Source: Campylobacter volucris (GTDB taxonomy: Bacteria > Campylobacterota > Campylobacteria > Campylobacterales > Campylobacteraceae). From it: 64,000 bases of DNA. Shown piece after piece: positions 50,479 to 60,537 of this stretch. The position numbers and the translations under genes are program-made. Under the pieces are notes generated by a model that made no database searches, was not told where the DNA came from, and saw only the letters and a list, made by a program, of their open reading frames with translations. The stretch's first letter is position 1. Every line of letters begins with the position of its first letter. Location of the stretch: NCBI RefSeq assembly GCF_008245045.1, contig NZ_CP043428.1, positions 1-64,000 of the forward strand, written 5' to 3'.

Positions 50479-51069
50479 ATGAAAAATGCTTACTTTGTGA
50501 CTTCAAGTATAGCAGGTGGAAAATCAAGTTTTATAAAAATAGTTAAAAAATTAGGTTTTTGCGCTATAAATGCAGATGAAATTGCTCATGAATTATTAAA
50601 CGAACACTCTCATGATATAGCAAAAATTTTTAATGATTATACTTTAATAATAGATGGAAAAATAGATAGAAAAAAACTAGGAAATATAGTTTTTAATGAT
50701 AATCTTTCTAAGAAAAAGTTAGAAGAATATCTTCATCCAAAAATCAAACAAGAAATTTTAAAACAAGCTAAAAAATTGGATGAATTAAACAAAGCTTTTT
50801 TCATAGAACTCCCTTTGTTTTTTGAAAATGATCATTATCAAGGTTTAGGAAAAAGCATTTTAATATATACTCCAAAAGATCTTTTGATCCAAAGGTTAAT
50901 GAGCAGAGAAAATATAGACAAATCACAAGCCTTAAAAAGAATAAATTTGCAAATGGATATAGAAGATAAGAAAAAAATTGCAGATTATATTGTAGAAAAT
51001 AATTCTAGTTACGAAATGTTTGAAAAAAATGTGTTAAATTTGTTACAACATAGCTTAAAGGTTTTTTAG
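50479..51069 (+). CDS. coaE: Dephospho-CoA kinase
   Basis: Catalyses the last step of coenzyme A synthesis. The 196 residues include a P-loop at residues 7-16 (SSIAGGKSSF), NADEIAHELL and ELPLFFEN. The P-loop starts with Ser where the canonical [AG]-x4-GK[ST] has Gly or Ala, a small deviation. It is directly followed by dapF with no gap. Confidence 0.93.
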   Translation: MKNAYFVTSSIAGGKSSFIKIVKKLGFCAINADEIAHELLNEHSHDIAKIFNDYTLIIDGKIDRKKLGNIVFNDNLSKKKLEEYLHPKIKQEILKQAKKLDELNKAFFIELPLFFENDHYQGLGKSILIYTPKDLLIQRLMSRENIDKSQALKRINLQMDIEDKKKIADYIVENNSSYEMFEKNVLNLLQHSLKVF

Positions 51070-51822
51070 ATGAAATATTATAAGTATTGTGCTAGTGGAA
51101 ATGATTTTGTAGTATTTACAGATACTGAAAAAAAAGATAGAAAAAAATTAGCTCAAATTCTTTGTAATCGTTATGAAGGCATAGGCGCTGATGGTCTTAT
51201 AGTGGTGATTCCACATGATAGGTATGATTTTGAATGGCAGTTTTATAATTGTGATGGAAGCGAAGCAAGTATGTGTGGAAATGGTTCAAGGGCTGCAGCA
51301 CATTTTGCACATCATTTTTTAAAAAAATCTCAATATTTAAATTTCATAACAGGCGCAGGATTGATCAAATCACATGTAGAAAATGATATAGTTGAAATTA
51401 GATTAAGTAGTGTCAAAAATGTAAAAGATCCTTTTGAATACAAACATAGAAAATGGCAAATGTGCGATACAGGAGTGCCTCATCTTGTTACTTTTGTAGA
51501 AAATTTAGAAGAATTTGATGAGGATTTGTGTAGAGAACTCCGTAGAAAATATAATGCTAATGTTAATTTTGCAAAGATCGAAGATGAGGATTTATTAAGA
51601 GTAAGAACTTTTGAACGCGGTGTTGAAAGTGAAACTTTAGCTTGTGGCACTGGAATGGGAGCTTGTTTTTATTTGGCTTGGTTGAATAAAAAAATAAAAG
51701 ATAAAGTCATGGTTAAACCAAAAAGTGATGAGGAGTTGTTTTTTAGATTAGAAGATGGTCAGATATTTTTCAAGGGAAAGGTAAAATGCTGTTTTGAAGT
51801 TAATTATAATTTTTCTCATTAG
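51070..51822 (+). CDS. dapF: Diaminopimelate epimerase
   Basis: Converts LL- to meso-diaminopimelate for lysine and peptidoglycan. The two catalytic cysteines are in MCGNGSRAAAH and LACGTGMGACF. The 250 residues are normal. The start follows the coaE stop without a spacer and the end overlaps the Bax-like gene by 29 bases, so coaE-dapF-bax form one unit. Confidence 0.96.
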   Translation: MKYYKYCASGNDFVVFTDTEKKDRKKLAQILCNRYEGIGADGLIVVIPHDRYDFEWQFYNCDGSEASMCGNGSRAAAHFAHHFLKKSQYLNFITGAGLIKSHVENDIVEIRLSSVKNVKDPFEYKHRKWQMCDTGVPHLVTFVENLEEFDEDLCRELRRKYNANVNFAKIEDEDLLRVRTFERGVESETLACGTGMGACFYLAWLNKKIKDKVMVKPKSDEELFFRLEDGQIFFKGKVKCCFEVNYNFSH

Positions 51823-52501
51823 TTGTGTTTTTTTAAAAGCTGAATTTGTGCCAGGATTTGATCCTAGTTTTTACGCTTTAGATATGGATCAAAAACGAGA
51901 AGTTTTTATAGGAAAAATTAATACCTTGCTTGATGAATCTTTTAAAAGTATTGAAGAAGAGCAAAAATTTGTAGATAGTTTTTTTAATGAAGCTTTAAAA
52001 TCTAATTTTAGAAATCTAAATTCTAATGCTTTAGCTAGACTAAACAATTTAAAAGAAAAATATCGCATTAAAAATTTATACGATATTGAAGAATTTAAAA
52101 AAAGAATTCAAAAAGTCCCAAAATCATTAGCCATAGCTCAAGCTATCATAGAAAGTGCGACTGGAACTAGTCGTTTTGCTAAAGAAGCAAATAATCTTTT
52201 TGGAGAATGGACTTGGGGGGATAAAGGTTTAGTGCCTAAAAACAGAGAAGCAGGAAAAACTCATAAAATTCGAATTTTTGATACTTTGCAAGAAAGTGTG
52301 GATTCTTATGTGTTAAATTTAAATCGTCATTTTGCTTATGAAGAATTTCGCACTTGGCGTCAAGGTGCTTTAGAAAAAAATGAGAAATTAGATGGTAAAG
52401 AAGCTGCAACGCATTTGGAAAAATATTCTGAAATTAAGGGTAAATATACACAATTAATTTTATCAATTATTGAAAAACATCAACTTGATAAATTAGACTA
52501 A
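51794..52501 (+). CDS. Exported Bax-like glucosaminidase
   Basis: A 235-residue exported protein of the Bax/FlgJ-like glucosaminidase (GH73-like) family, predicted to cut peptidoglycan. Signal peptide at residues 1-15 (MKLIIIFLISCVFLK). The catalytic Glu is in AIIESATGTSRFAKEANNLFGEW, and FDTLQESVDSYVLNLNRH is conserved in the family. Placement directly after dapF links two wall-related genes. Its stop overlaps the converging ATPase gene by four bases. Confidence 0.85.
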   Translation: MKLIIIFLISCVFLKAEFVPGFDPSFYALDMDQKREVFIGKINTLLDESFKSIEEEQKFVDSFFNEALKSNFRNLNSNALARLNNLKEKYRIKNLYDIEEFKKRIQKVPKSLAIAQAIIESATGTSRFAKEANNLFGEWTWGDKGLVPKNREAGKTHKIRIFDTLQESVDSYVLNLNRHFAYEEFRTWRQGALEKNEKLDGKEAATHLEKYSEIKGKYTQLILSIIEKHQLDKLD

Positions 52502-53556
52502 ATTCCCAAAGCCCATTCATCAAATGGTAATAATAAAACTCTTACCCCATTGATGAAAATTTCTTCATATTGAGAAAGAGTTATGATGTATATTGATGAT
52601 AATTGGAGTTGATTTTTGTTGAGTATTTTTTTAACTTTTAGTAAGATTAAATCTTTATCTTTGAAAGGTGAGCACAAAAAAGCGTATTTTATTGAAGGTA
52701 TATAAAAATCAAAATTTTTTGTGTAATAAATTTCTTTTTTAAATTTAAACAATTCATTCAATACCAAATTTTCAAACAAGGCCTTAAAATCTTTTTGTAT
52801 GCTTAATAAATTTTTTAAAGAAAAATCCCAAAAATATACTTTTTTTAAATTTTTTTCATAATTTTTTACAAAATACAAAGTGTAATTTTGCTCTAGTATT
52901 GATATGCTTTTATATAAAGTATCTTTAGATATTTTGATATCATTTTTTAAAGTTTTAAACAAATCATTGATGCTAAATTCACTAGAAATATTCAAGGCTA
53001 TGAGTTTTAAAATATTTAGTTCTAATGGGGTGTAAAAACTTTTTAGGTAAAAAAAATCTATGTCTTGATTTTGATTTAAAATACTTCTTCCAGTTTGTAA
53101 AAAATAACTCACCATGGTTTTTATGTCGCTATATTTTTTATTTAAACTTAAAAATTCTTCAAAATCTAAAAAATCTAAATGAATTTCTTCAAAAGAATCT
53201 ATCGTTAAATTTGCATTGGTGGTGCTTATGATGATTTGTAAATTAAGATGTTTTAAAGTATTAAAATCAAAATCATGATAAAAATTGCAAAGAGCTAAAA
53301 ATTGAATTTGAGGATTATAAGTCAAAAATGAATTTAAATGCAATAAGCTATTTTTATCAAATCTTAAATCAGCACAATCTATAAAAAGTATTTTTTCGTG
53401 TTTATAAAAAGATAAAAAATTTAAGATTAAATTTTTTTTACCACTAGCAAAACCGCCTTTTAAAATAAAATTTTTATTGGTTTGAATTTGAATTTTTCTT
53501 TCGTTAAAATGCTGAATTTTTGGATAATTATCATAAAAATAATGCAGTAATTTCAT
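52498..53556 (-). CDS. P-loop/winged-helix protein of unknown function
   Basis: A 352-residue protein with a degraded-looking P-loop (LKGGFASGKKNLIL, residues about 32-45), ILFIDCADLRF as a possible Walker B strand, and a central winged-helix region (FSINDLFKTLKNDIKISKDTLYKSISILEQN). The layout resembles AAA-like proteins of the archaeal ATPase/DUF4143 type. A similar gene (Cj1533c) sits here in C. jejuni. Function unknown. No signal peptide or membrane segment is seen. Confidence 0.65.
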   Translation of the reverse strand: MKLLHYFYDNYPKIQHFNERKIQIQTNKNFILKGGFASGKKNLILNFLSFYKHEKILFIDCADLRFDKNSLLHLNSFLTYNPQIQFLALCNFYHDFDFNTLKHLNLQIIISTTNANLTIDSFEEIHLDFLDFEEFLSLNKKYSDIKTMVSYFLQTGRSILNQNQDIDFFYLKSFYTPLELNILKLIALNISSEFSINDLFKTLKNDIKISKDTLYKSISILEQNYTLYFVKNYEKNLKKVYFWDFSLKNLLSIQKDFKALFENLVLNELFKFKKEIYYTKNFDFYIPSIKYAFLCSPFKDKDLILLKVKKILNKNQLQLSSIYIITLSQYEEIFINGVRVLLLPFDEWALGI

Positions 53557-53562
53557 AATTTA

Positions 53563-53638
53563 TGGTGGAGCATAGCGGGCTCGAACCGCTGACCCCAACG
53601 CTGCCAGCGTTGTGCTCTCCCAGCTGAGCTAATGCCCC
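53563..53638 (-). tRNA. tRNA-Ala (GGC anticodon)
   Basis: A 76-base cloverleaf on the minus strand, acceptor GGGGCAT/ATGCTCC, anticodon stem CAACGCTGGCAGCGTTG with GGC, T-arm GCGGTTCGAGCCCGC and encoded CCA. It lies six bases from the ATPase gene start and upstream of the S10 operon on the other strand. Confidence 0.97.
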
Positions 53639-53772
53639 TCTTTCTTAAAAATTTAAAAAATTAAGTAATGATAATATATCGTAGCTTATATTTTCTTAAA
53701 TGATTGTATTTTTATATAAAAATCTTTTTTCCTTTTTATAAGGATAAAAATACAAAAAAATTATATTATTTC

Positions 53773-53801
53773 TTGACTTTCAAAATGCTATTTTATATAA
53801 T
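53773..53801 (+). promoter_or_regulatory. Sigma-70 promoter of the S10-spc operon
   Basis: TTGACT (53773-53778) and TATAAT (53796-53801) are separated by exactly 17 bases, an unusually complete promoter for a Campylobacter-type genome, where a -35 box is often absent. Transcription would start near 53808, leaving a leader of about 63 bases before rpsJ. Confidence 0.8.
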
Positions 53802-53824
53802 TTTCCAATCATTTTTATATGGTG

Positions 53825-53847
53825 GTTAGATTTACATCAAATCTAAC
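53825..53847 (+). promoter_or_regulatory. Leader hairpin before rpsJ
   Basis: GTTAGATTT (53825-53833) pairs perfectly with AAATCTAAC (53839-53847) around ACATC in the predicted leader. No T-run follows, so it is not a simple terminator. It may be a site for ribosomal-protein autoregulation, as L4 does for S10 in E. coli, or an mRNA-stabilising hairpin. Confidence 0.45.
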
Positions 53848-53870
53848 GAGTTCTTTACAAAGGAAAAAAT

Positions 53871-54182
53871 ATGGAAAGAATCAGGCTTAAGCTAAAAGCT
53901 TATGACCACAGAGTTCTAGATCGCACAGTTGCAGCAATTGTAGAAGCTGTCAAAAGAACAGGTGCGGACATTAGAGGTCCAGTGCCAATGCCTACAAAAA
54001 TAAAAAGATATACAGTTTTGAAATCTCCGCATATTAATAAAGATTCACGCGAACAATTTGAAATGAGAATTCATGCTCGTATGCTTGATATAGTAGCAGC
54101 TACTCCAGATACAGTAGATTCACTTACTAAGCTTGACTTGGCTCCAGAGGTCAATGTTGAAGTAAGAGCTATGGGTAAATAA
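53871..54182 (+). CDS. rpsJ: 30S ribosomal protein S10
   Basis: First gene of the S10 operon, 103 residues, starting [20 protein letters not shown] and containing [15 protein letters not shown]10 (NusE) also joins antitermination complexes. AAAGGAAAA precedes the start. The leader carries a strong promoter and a hairpin. Confidence 0.98.
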   Translation: MERIRLKLKAYDHRVLDRTVAAIVEAVKRTGADIRGPVPMPTKIKRYTVLKSPHINKDSREQFEMRIHARMLDIVAATPDTVDSLTKLDLAPEVNVEVRAMGK

Positions 54183-54191
54183 GGATAGAAT

Positions 54192-54767
54192 ATGGAATAC
54201 ATTGTAGAAAAAATTGGTATGAGTAGAACAATCAACACACCAAGCATTCCTGTAACCTTACTTAAACTTGTTCAAACTAAAGTATGTGAAGTAGAAAATG
54301 GGAAAGCTTTAGTTGCTTATGTAAAAGGCAAAACAAATAATAAATGTATAGCTGGTCAGCAAAAAAAATACAATCTTTCAACAGAATTTAATAGATTTGC
54401 TTCTTTAGAAGTAGCAAATACACAAGCAGGTGATATTGATCTTAATCCTTTAAAAGAAGCTTCAATTTTAAAAGTAAGTTTTAATTCTAAAGGTAGAGGT
54501 TATAGTGGGGTTGTAAAAAGACATGGTTTTGCTGGTGGTCCTGCAAGTCATGGTTCAAGATTCCACAGAAGACATGGATCAATTGGTAACCGCGAATGGC
54601 CAGGTCGTGTTCAACCAGGTATGAAAATGGCAGGACACTATGGTAATGTAAAAGTTACTGTGAAAAATGAAATAGTATCGTTTGATGAAGAAAATGGAAT
54701 TTTAGTTGTTAAAGGTGCAGTTCCAGGACATAATGGTGCTATGGGTAAAATAAGGATTGCAAAATGA
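54192..54767 (+). CDS. rplC: 50S ribosomal protein L3
   Basis: A 191-residue early assembly protein that reaches the peptidyl-transferase centre. [32 protein letters not shown] is the conserved tip region, given here by its span (about residues 115-146). It overlaps the rplD start by four bases (ATGA). Confidence 0.97.
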   Translation: MEYIVEKIGMSRTINTPSIPVTLLKLVQTKVCEVENGKALVAYVKGKTNNKCIAGQQKKYNLSTEFNRFASLEVANTQAGDIDLNPLKEASILKVSFNSKGRGYSGVVKRHGFAGGPASHGSRFHRRHGSIGNREWPGRVQPGMKMAGHYGNVKVTVKNEIVSFDEENGILVVKGAVPGHNGAMGKIRIAK

Positions 54768-55378
54768 GTAAAGTAACTGTTTTAAATGATAAATTTGAAA
54801 AAGCTAGTGAACTCGATCTTCCTGCAAAATATGCAGAAGTTAATCCTCACAACCTTTACTTATATGTAAAATCTTATCTTGCTAGCCTTAGAGCAAATAC
54901 TGCTCATACTAAAGGCAGAAGCGATGTAAGCGGTGGTGGTAAAAAACCATGGAGACAAAAAGGTCGTGGTGGTGCAAGAGCTGGTTCAACAAGAACAAAT
55001 GTTTGGGTTGGTGGTGCTGTAGCATTTGGTCCTACAAACAATCGCAATTATTTTCAAAAAGTTAATAAAAAACAAAAACGCTTGGCTCTTGAAAGAGCAT
55101 TGGCTGACAAGGCTAACAATAATACATTATTTGTAGTAGATAGCTTAAATATTGAAAGCGGTAAAACAAAAGATGCAAATGCAGTTATTAAAAAGCTTGG
55201 CTTAAAAGATGCTTTGATAGTAAAAGACTTGCTAGATGAAAAAACATTTCTTGCTTTTAGAAACTTAGCAAATTGCTATGTTGTTGATATAAGCGAAGTA
55301 AATGCTTATTTAATATCTGTATTTAAGGCTGTTATTATTGAAAAAGCAGCACTTGAATCTATCGTAAAAGAGGGTTAA
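54764..55378 (+). CDS. rplD: 50S ribosomal protein L4
   Basis: A 204-residue protein lining the exit tunnel. The extended loop ([20 protein letters not shown], about residues 56-75) is intact. In E. coli, L4 represses the S10 operon; whether that applies here is unknown. Two bases separate it from rplW. Confidence 0.97.
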   Translation: MSKVTVLNDKFEKASELDLPAKYAEVNPHNLYLYVKSYLASLRANTAHTKGRSDVSGGGKKPWRQKGRGGARAGSTRTNVWVGGAVAFGPTNNRNYFQKVNKKQKRLALERALADKANNNTLFVVDSLNIESGKTKDANAVIKKLGLKDALIVKDLLDEKTFLAFRNLANCYVVDISEVNAYLISVFKAVIIEKAALESIVKEG

Positions 55379-55379
55379 A

Positions 55380-55661
55380 ATGGCAGATATTACTGATATA
55401 AAAACAATACTTTACACTGAAAAAAGTTTAAGCCTTCAAGAACAAGGTGTTGTAGTGATTCAAACTTCTCCAAAAATGACTAAAAATGGTCTAAAAGAAG
55501 TTTTAAAAGAATATTTTGGTGTAACTCCAGTAAGAATTAATTCTTTAAAAATGGATGGAAAAGTAAAGCGTTTTAGAGGTCGTGAAGGTCAAAGAAATAG
55601 CTTTAAAAAATTCTATGTTAAGCTACCAGAAGGTGTAAGCTTAGAAAATTCGGAGGCATAA
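55380..55661 (+). CDS. rplW: 50S ribosomal protein L23
   Basis: A 93-residue protein at the tunnel exit, docking site for trigger factor and [16 protein letters not shown] and the extended [20 protein letters not shown] loop are characteristic. The stop is one base before the rplB start. Confidence 0.96.
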   Translation: MADITDIKTILYTEKSLSLQEQGVVVIQTSPKMTKNGLKEVLKEYFGVTPVRINSLKMDGKVKRFRGREGQRNSFKKFYVKLPEGVSLENSEA

Positions 55662-55662
55662 G

Positions 55663-56493
55663 ATGGCAATTAAAACATATAAACCATATACTCCAAGTAG
55701 AAGATATATCACAGGCGTAAGCTCTGAAGATATTACAGCAAAAGCTAGTGTTCGCTCATTGCTTGTAAAACTTCCAGCACATGCGGGTCGTAACAATAAT
55801 GGTAGAATCACAAGCCGTCATAAAGAAGCAGGTGCTAAAAAACTTTATAGAATTATAGATTTTAAAAGAAGAAAATTTGGCATTGAAGGTAAAGTTGAAG
55901 CTATTGAGTATGATCCATATAGAAATTGTCGTATAGCTTTGATTTCTTATAAAGATGGCGAAAAAAGATACATCTTACAGCCAAAAGGTTTGGGTGTTGG
56001 TGATATTGTTTGTGCTGCTGAAAGTGGTCTTGATATTAAACCAGGCAACGCAATGAAACTTAGAAATATCCCAGTAGGTACTATAGTGCATAATATAGAA
56101 TTAAAACCAGGTAAAGGCGGACAAATGATTCGTTCAGCTGGAGCATATGCACAACTTATGGGTAAAGAAGAAAAATATGTTATCTTAAGACTTGCAAGTG
56201 GTGAAATGAGACAAGTTTTAGCTGAATGTATGGCAAGTATTGGTGAAGTTGGGAATGAAGAATGGTCAAATGTGACTATCGGTAAAGCAGGAAGAAATCG
56301 CCACAGAGGTATTCGTCCGCAAACTAGAGGTAGTGCAATGAACCCAGTAGATCACCCACATGGTGGTGGTGAAGGTAAGAAAAATTCAGGTCGTCATCCA
56401 GTTACTCCTTGGGGTAAACCAACTAAAGGTGCAAAAACTCGCCGTAAAAAAGCTAGCGATAAGCTAATAATTTCAAGAAGAAAAGGAAAGTAA
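55663..56493 (+). CDS. rplB: 50S ribosomal protein L2
   Basis: A 276-residue primary rRNA-binding protein needed for subunit joining. [20 protein letters not shown] and the C-terminal [13 protein letters not shown] with the conserved His are present. Followed one base later by rpsS. Confidence 0.98.
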   Translation: MAIKTYKPYTPSRRYITGVSSEDITAKASVRSLLVKLPAHAGRNNNGRITSRHKEAGAKKLYRIIDFKRRKFGIEGKVEAIEYDPYRNCRIALISYKDGEKRYILQPKGLGVGDIVCAAESGLDIKPGNAMKLRNIPVGTIVHNIELKPGKGGQMIRSAGAYAQLMGKEEKYVILRLASGEMRQVLAECMASIGEVGNEEWSNVTIGKAGRNRHRGIRPQTRGSAMNPVDHPHGGGEGKKNSGRHPVTPWGKPTKGAKTRRKKASDKLIISRRKGK

Positions 56494-56494
56494 G

Positions 56495-56776
56495 ATGGCT
56501 AGGTCACTAAAAAAAGGTCCTTTTGTTGATGACCATGTAATGAAAAAAGTCATCGCTGCTAAAAAAGCTAACGATGGTAAGCCAATTAAAACTTGGTCAA
56601 GACGCAGCACTATTATACCTGATATGATAGGTTTAACTTTTAATGTGCATAATGGTAAAAGTTTTATACCTGTTTATATAACTGAAAATCATATTGGTTA
56701 TAAATTAGGTGAATTTGCACCTACTAGAACATTTAAGGGTCATAAAGGCTCTGTTCAGAAAAAAATAGGTAAGTAA
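56495..56776 (+). CDS. rpsS: 30S ribosomal protein S19
   Basis: A 93-residue head protein of the 30S subunit: [33 protein letters not shown] and [13 protein letters not shown]-like [16 protein letters not shown] are conserved. Ten bases separate it from rplV, which has its own GGGGAAA site. Confidence 0.97.
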   Translation: MARSLKKGPFVDDHVMKKVIAAKKANDGKPIKTWSRRSTIIPDMIGLTFNVHNGKSFIPVYITENHIGYKLGEFAPTRTFKGHKGSVQKKIGK

Positions 56777-56786
56777 GGGGAAATTT

Positions 56787-57161
56787 ATGAGTAGAGCATT
56801 GATTAAATTCATAAGATTATCTCCAACTAAAGCGAGATTGATAGCTAGGGAAGTTCAAGGTATGAATGCTGAACTTGCATTAGCAAGCTTAAAATTTATG
56901 CCAAACAAGGGTGCTAAATTTATAGCAAATGCTATTTCAAGTGCTGTTGTAAATGGTGGATTTGAAGCAAATGAAGTGATTGTTTCAAGTTGTCGTGTTG
57001 ATGCTGGTGCAGTTTTAAAAAGATTTAGACCAAGAGCTAGAGGAAGTGCTAGTCGTATTAGAAAGCCAACTTCACATATTTTAGTAGAAGTTAGCAAGGT
57101 AGAAGCAAGTGCTGAAAAAACCACAAAAGCTAAAAAAGCATCAGTGAAAAAGGAAAGCTAA
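56787..57161 (+). CDS. rplV: 50S ribosomal protein L22
   Basis: A 124-residue tunnel protein ([35 protein letters not shown]). The C-terminus carries an extra Lys/Ala-rich tail ([17 protein letters not shown], about 15 residues) beyond the usual 110-residue length, probably flexible. Directly followed by rpsC. Confidence 0.97.
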   Translation: MSRALIKFIRLSPTKARLIAREVQGMNAELALASLKFMPNKGAKFIANAISSAVVNGGFEANEVIVSSCRVDAGAVLKRFRPRARGSASRIRKPTSHILVEVSKVEASAEKTTKAKKASVKKES

Positions 57162-57162
57162 T

Positions 57163-57864
57163 ATGGGACAAAAAGTAAATCCGATTGGTTTAAGATTAGG
57201 AATTAATAGAAACTGGGAATCAAGATGGTTTCCTACTAAAGCTAATATGGCAGAAAATATTGGTGAAGATTATAAAATCAGAACCTTTTTAAAAAGAAAA
57301 CTTTATTATGCTGGAATTAGCCAAATTCTTGTAGAAAGAACAGCTAAAAAATTAAGAGTAACTGTTGTAGCTGCAAGACCTGGTATTATAATAGGCAAAA
57401 AAGGTAGCGATGTTGATGTGTTAAGAAAAGAACTTCAAGATTTAATTGGTAAAGAAGTAAATATCAACATCAAAGAAGAAAGAAAAGCAGGTGCTTCAGC
57501 TCAGCTTGCAGCTGAAAGTGTTGCTACGCAACTTGAAAAAAGAATTGCTTTTAGAAGAGCTATGAAAAAAGTAATTCAAGGGGCGCAAAAAGCAGGTGCT
57601 AAAGGGATTAAAGTTTCAGTTTCTGGTCGTTTAGGTGGAGCTGAAATGGCAAGAACTGAATGGTATTTAGAAGGTCGTGTGCCACTTCATACTTTAAGAG
57701 CAAAAATTGATTATGGTTTTGCTGAAGCTCATACTACTTATGGAAATATAGGTATTAAAGTATGGATCTTTAAAGGTGAAGTTTTACAAAAAGGTGTTCA
57801 ATCTGAAAAAACCGAAGAAAACGCTCCTGCTAAAAAACCAAGAAGAGCAAGAAGAGGTAAGTAA
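57163..57864 (+). CDS. rpsC: 30S ribosomal protein S3
   Basis: A 233-residue protein at the mRNA entry channel with a KH domain ([20 protein letters not shown]). The N-terminal [20 protein letters not shown] and the mid motif [14 protein letters not shown] are typical. A basic C-terminal tail ([10 protein letters not shown]) follows. Confidence 0.98.
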   Translation: MGQKVNPIGLRLGINRNWESRWFPTKANMAENIGEDYKIRTFLKRKLYYAGISQILVERTAKKLRVTVVAARPGIIIGKKGSDVDVLRKELQDLIGKEVNINIKEERKAGASAQLAAESVATQLEKRIAFRRAMKKVIQGAQKAGAKGIKVSVSGRLGGAEMARTEWYLEGRVPLHTLRAKIDYGFAEAHTTYGNIGIKVWIFKGEVLQKGVQSEKTEENAPAKKPRRARRGK

Positions 57865-57866
57865 TC

Positions 57867-58292
57867 ATGTTAATGCCAAAAAGAACTAAATATCGTAAAA
57901 TGATGAAAGGGCGTAACAGAGGTTATGCCAACAGAGGAACTGAATTTACTTTTGGCGATTATGCGTTAAAGGCGACTGAGGCTGGTCGTATAAATTCTCG
58001 TCAAATTGAAGCAGCTCGTATTGCTTTAACTCGTTTTGTAAAAAGACAAGGTAAAACTTGGATTAGAGTTTTCCCTGATAAACCTTTAACTAAAAAACCT
58101 TTAGAAACTCGTATGGGTAAAGGTAAAGGTGCAGTTGAAGAATGGGTAATGAACATTAAGCCAGGTCGTATAATTTATGAAATGGCAGGGGTTAATGAAG
58201 AAATGGCAAGACAAGCTTTAACTTTAGCTATGCATAAATTGCCGTTTAAAACTAAGTTTGTTACAAGAGAGAGCCAAAATGAAATATACTGA
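57867..58292 (+). CDS. rplP: 50S ribosomal protein L16
   Basis: A 141-residue protein near the A-site t[22 protein letters not shown] at the start and [12 protein letters not shown] are conserved. Its last 14 bases overlap rpmC, which suggests coupling. Confidence 0.97.
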   Translation: MLMPKRTKYRKMMKGRNRGYANRGTEFTFGDYALKATEAGRINSRQIEAARIALTRFVKRQGKTWIRVFPDKPLTKKPLETRMGKGKGAVEEWVMNIKPGRIIYEMAGVNEEMARQALTLAMHKLPFKTKFVTRESQNEIY

Positions 58293-58464
58293 GATTAAAG
58301 ATAAAACAGCAGCCGAGCTTGCAACAATGCTAAAAGAAAAAAAGGTGCTTTTATTTACTTTAAGACAAAAGCTAAAAACAATGCAGCTAACTAATCCTAA
58401 AGAAATTAGCGAAGTTAAAAAAGACATCGCTAGAATCAATACTGCAATTAGCGCTTTAAAATAA
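58279..58464 (+). CDS. rpmC: 50S ribosomal protein L29
   Basis: A 61-residue two-helix protein at the tunnel exit ([20 protein letters not shown]). The ATG at 58279 gives the family length and follows GAGAG; an in-frame ATG at 58258 lies well inside rplP and would add seven untypical residues. Confidence 0.95.
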   Translation: MKYTEIKDKTAAELATMLKEKKVLLFTLRQKLKTMQLTNPKEISEVKKDIARINTAISALK

Positions 58465-58473
58465 GGATAGAAA

Positions 58474-58725
58474 ATGGCATTTAAGAGAGAAATTCAAGGC
58501 GTTGTTGTTCAAATTGCTGGAGATAAAACAGCTTCAATTTTGGTTGAAAGAAAAGTTGTTCATCCAAAATATAGAAAAATAGTAAAACGCTTTAAAAAAT
58601 ATTTAATTCATGATGAAAGAAATGAACTTAAAGTGGGAAATACTATCATTGCAGTTGAGTGTAGACCACTTTCTAAAAGAAAATCATTTCGCTTAAAAAC
58701 TATAGTATCAGCAGGAGTTGAGTAA
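58474..58725 (+). CDS. rpsQ: 30S ribosomal protein S17
   Basis: An 83-residue OB-fold protein ([51 protein letters not shown]). The stop overlaps the rplN start by one base. Confidence 0.96.
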   Translation: MAFKREIQGVVVQIAGDKTASILVERKVVHPKYRKIVKRFKKYLIHDERNELKVGNTIIAVECRPLSKRKSFRLKTIVSAGVE

Positions 58726-59093
58726 TGATTCAAAGTTTTACTAGGCTTGCAGTTGCTGATAATAGCGGTGCAAAAGAATTAATGTGTATTAAGGTTTTAG
58801 GTGGTAGCAAAAGAAGATATGCTACTGTAGGTGATGTGATAGTAGCATCTGTTAAAAAAGCTTTGCCAAATGGTAAAGTAAAAAAAGGTCAAGTTGTTAA
58901 GGCTGTTATTGTTAGAACCAAAAAAGAAATTCATAGAGACAATGGCTTTTTGATTCGTTTTGATGAAAATGCAGCAGTAATTCTTGATGCTAAAAGAGAG
59001 CCAATCGGAACTCGTATTTTTGGGCCAGTAGGTCGTGAAGTTAGATATGGTGGCTTTATGAAAATTGTTTCACTAGCACCGGAGGTGTTGTAA
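58725..59093 (+). CDS. rplN: 50S ribosomal protein L14
   Basis: A 122-residue protein at the subunit interface, starting [28 protein letters not shown] and ending [14 protein letters not shown]-like [14 protein letters not shown]. The stop overlaps the rplX start by one base. Confidence 0.97.
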   Translation: MIQSFTRLAVADNSGAKELMCIKVLGGSKRRYATVGDVIVASVKKALPNGKVKKGQVVKAVIVRTKKEIHRDNGFLIRFDENAAVILDAKREPIGTRIFGPVGREVRYGGFMKIVSLAPEVL

Positions 59094-59320
59094 TGAAATT
59101 AAAAATCAAAAAAAATGATATGGTAAAAGTTATCGCAGGTGATGACAAAGGTAAAACAGGCAAAGTTTTAGCAGTTTTCCCTAAAACAAACAAAGTTATA
59201 GTTGAAGGATGTAAAATTGCTAAAAAAGCTGTAAAACCAAGTGATAAAAATCCAAATGGTGGCTTTGTAAATAAAGAAATGCCAATGGATATTTCAAATG
59301 TAGCAAAAGCAGGAGAATAA
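59093..59320 (+). CDS. rplX: 50S ribosomal protein L24
   Basis: A 75-residue KOW-domain protein ([22 protein letters not shown]), shorter than E. coli L24 (about 103) but normal for Campylobacter. It nucleates 50S assembly. Confidence 0.96.
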   Translation: MKLKIKKNDMVKVIAGDDKGKTGKVLAVFPKTNKVIVEGCKIAKKAVKPSDKNPNGGFVNKEMPMDISNVAKAGE

Positions 59321-59321
59321 A

Positions 59322-59867
59322 ATGATGAGATTAAAAGAAAAATATACTCAAAATATCAAACCTGCTTTAGTTAAAGAATTTGATATCAAAAACCCTATGC
59401 TTATACCTTTTGTAGAAAAAGTTGTTATAAGTGTTGGTGCTGGAGAATTAGCAAAAGATCAAAAAGTATTGCAAAATGTTGCTGATACTATTTCTTTGAT
59501 TGCTGGACAAAAAGCAGTTATTACAAAAGCTAAAAAATCAGTTGCTGGTTTTAAAGTTAGAGAAGGTTTTCCAGTTGGTGTTATGGTAACTTTAAGAAAA
59601 GATAATATGTATGCTTTTTTAGACAAGCTAATTACTATTGCACTTCCTCGTGTAAAAGATTTTAGAGGTCTTCCAAGAGATGGTTTTGATGGAAGAGGAA
59701 ATTATAACTTTGGTTTAGACGAGCAGTTGATGTTCCCAGAAGTTGAATATGATAAAATTTTAAGAACTCATGGTATGAACATTTCTATCGTTACAACAGC
59801 AAAATCAGATAAAGAGGCACAAAAATTATTAGAATTATTTGGCGTGCCATTTGCAAAAGGAAAGTAA
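59322..59867 (+). CDS. rplE: 50S ribosomal protein L5
   Basis: A 181-residue protein that contacts 5S rRNA and P-site t[42 protein letters not shown] and [17 protein letters not shown]-like [18 protein letters not shown] are present. ATG at 59322 or the next codon is equally possible. One base separates it from rpsN. Confidence 0.97.
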   Translation: MMRLKEKYTQNIKPALVKEFDIKNPMLIPFVEKVVISVGAGELAKDQKVLQNVADTISLIAGQKAVITKAKKSVAGFKVREGFPVGVMVTLRKDNMYAFLDKLITIALPRVKDFRGLPRDGFDGRGNYNFGLDEQLMFPEVEYDKILRTHGMNISIVTTAKSDKEAQKLLELFGVPFAKGK

Positions 59868-59868
59868 T

Positions 59869-60054
59869 ATGGCTAAAAAATCAATGATTGCAAAAGCTGC
59901 CCGCAAACCTAAATTTAGCGTTAGAGGGTATACTAGATGCCAAATTTGTGGAAGACCACATTCAGTTTATAGAGATTTTGGAATTTGCAGGGTTTGCTTA
60001 AGAAAAATGGCAAATGAAGGTTTGATTCCTGGTCTTAAAAAAGCAAGTTGGTAA
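59869..60054 (+). CDS. rpsN: 30S ribosomal protein S14, zinc-binding type
   Basis: A 61-residue type Z S14 with the zinc cysteines C24, C27, C40 and C43 ([12 protein letters not shown]). The ATG at 59869 follows AAAGGAAAG, whereas an in-frame ATG at 59839 would lie inside rplE. The zinc-containing form fits an organism that invests heavily in zinc uptake, although no cysteine-free paralogue is in the window. Confidence 0.96.
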   Translation: MAKKSMIAKAARKPKFSVRGYTRCQICGRPHSVYRDFGICRVCLRKMANEGLIPGLKKASW

Positions 60055-60065
60055 GAGGAAGAACC

Positions 60066-60461
60066 ATGATAAATGATTTAATTTCAGATTCACTTACAAG
60101 AATTAGAAATGCTGGGATGAGAAGATTAGAAACTACTCAACTTTTGCATTCTAAGGTTATTGAAGCTTTGCTTGGAATTTTTCAAGCTAAAGGTTATATT
60201 GAAAGTTTCAATGTTATAGAAGAAGATAAAAAGAAATTCATCAATGTAGTTTTAAAATACGATGAAAAAGGTAAAAGTGTTATCAATGAAGTAAAACGCA
60301 TTTCAAAACCTGGCCGTCGTGTTTATAAAGGTAAAGATGAAATCAAAAGATTTAAAAATGGTTATGGTACTATAGTAGTAAGCACATCTAAAGGTGTTTT
60401 GGCTAACGACGAAGCTTATAAAGCAGGAGTTGGCGGCGAAGTTTTATGTACTATTTGGTAA
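60066..60461 (+). CDS. rpsH: 30S ribosomal protein S8
   Basis: A 131-residue rRNA-binding protein ([57 protein letters not shown]). The ATG at 60066 follows AGAGGAAG. S8 is the spc operon repressor in E. coli; a structured spacer follows it here. Confidence 0.97.
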   Translation: MINDLISDSLTRIRNAGMRRLETTQLLHSKVIEALLGIFQAKGYIESFNVIEEDKKKFINVVLKYDEKGKSVINEVKRISKPGRRVYKGKDEIKRFKNGYGTIVVSTSKGVLANDEAYKAGVGGEVLCTIW

Positions 60462-60467
60462 GAGTTT

Positions 60468-60507
60468 CTACTTTTTATGGTATTCGATATCCATTCTTAT
60501 AAAGTAG
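60468..60507 (+). promoter_or_regulatory. Structured spacer between rpsH and rplF
   Basis: A two-part hairpin: outer stem CTACTTT/AAAGTAG (60468-60474 with 60501-60507) and inner stem ATGG/CCAT (60477-60480 with 60491-60494) capped by TATTCGATA. This 76-base gap is the longest inside the S10-spc block. The hairpin lacks a T-run, so it is more likely an mRNA-processing, stability or protein-binding site than a terminator. Confidence 0.5.
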
Positions 60508-60537
60508 TCATATCGTAGACAAATAAAAAGGAAAAAT

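Noticed and set aside
52498-53556. The P-loop/winged-helix protein as a toxin or abortive-infection defence ATPase
   Set aside because: It has a C. jejuni counterpart at the same core position next to the Bax-like gene and no partner effector gene. There is no evidence of a defence role.
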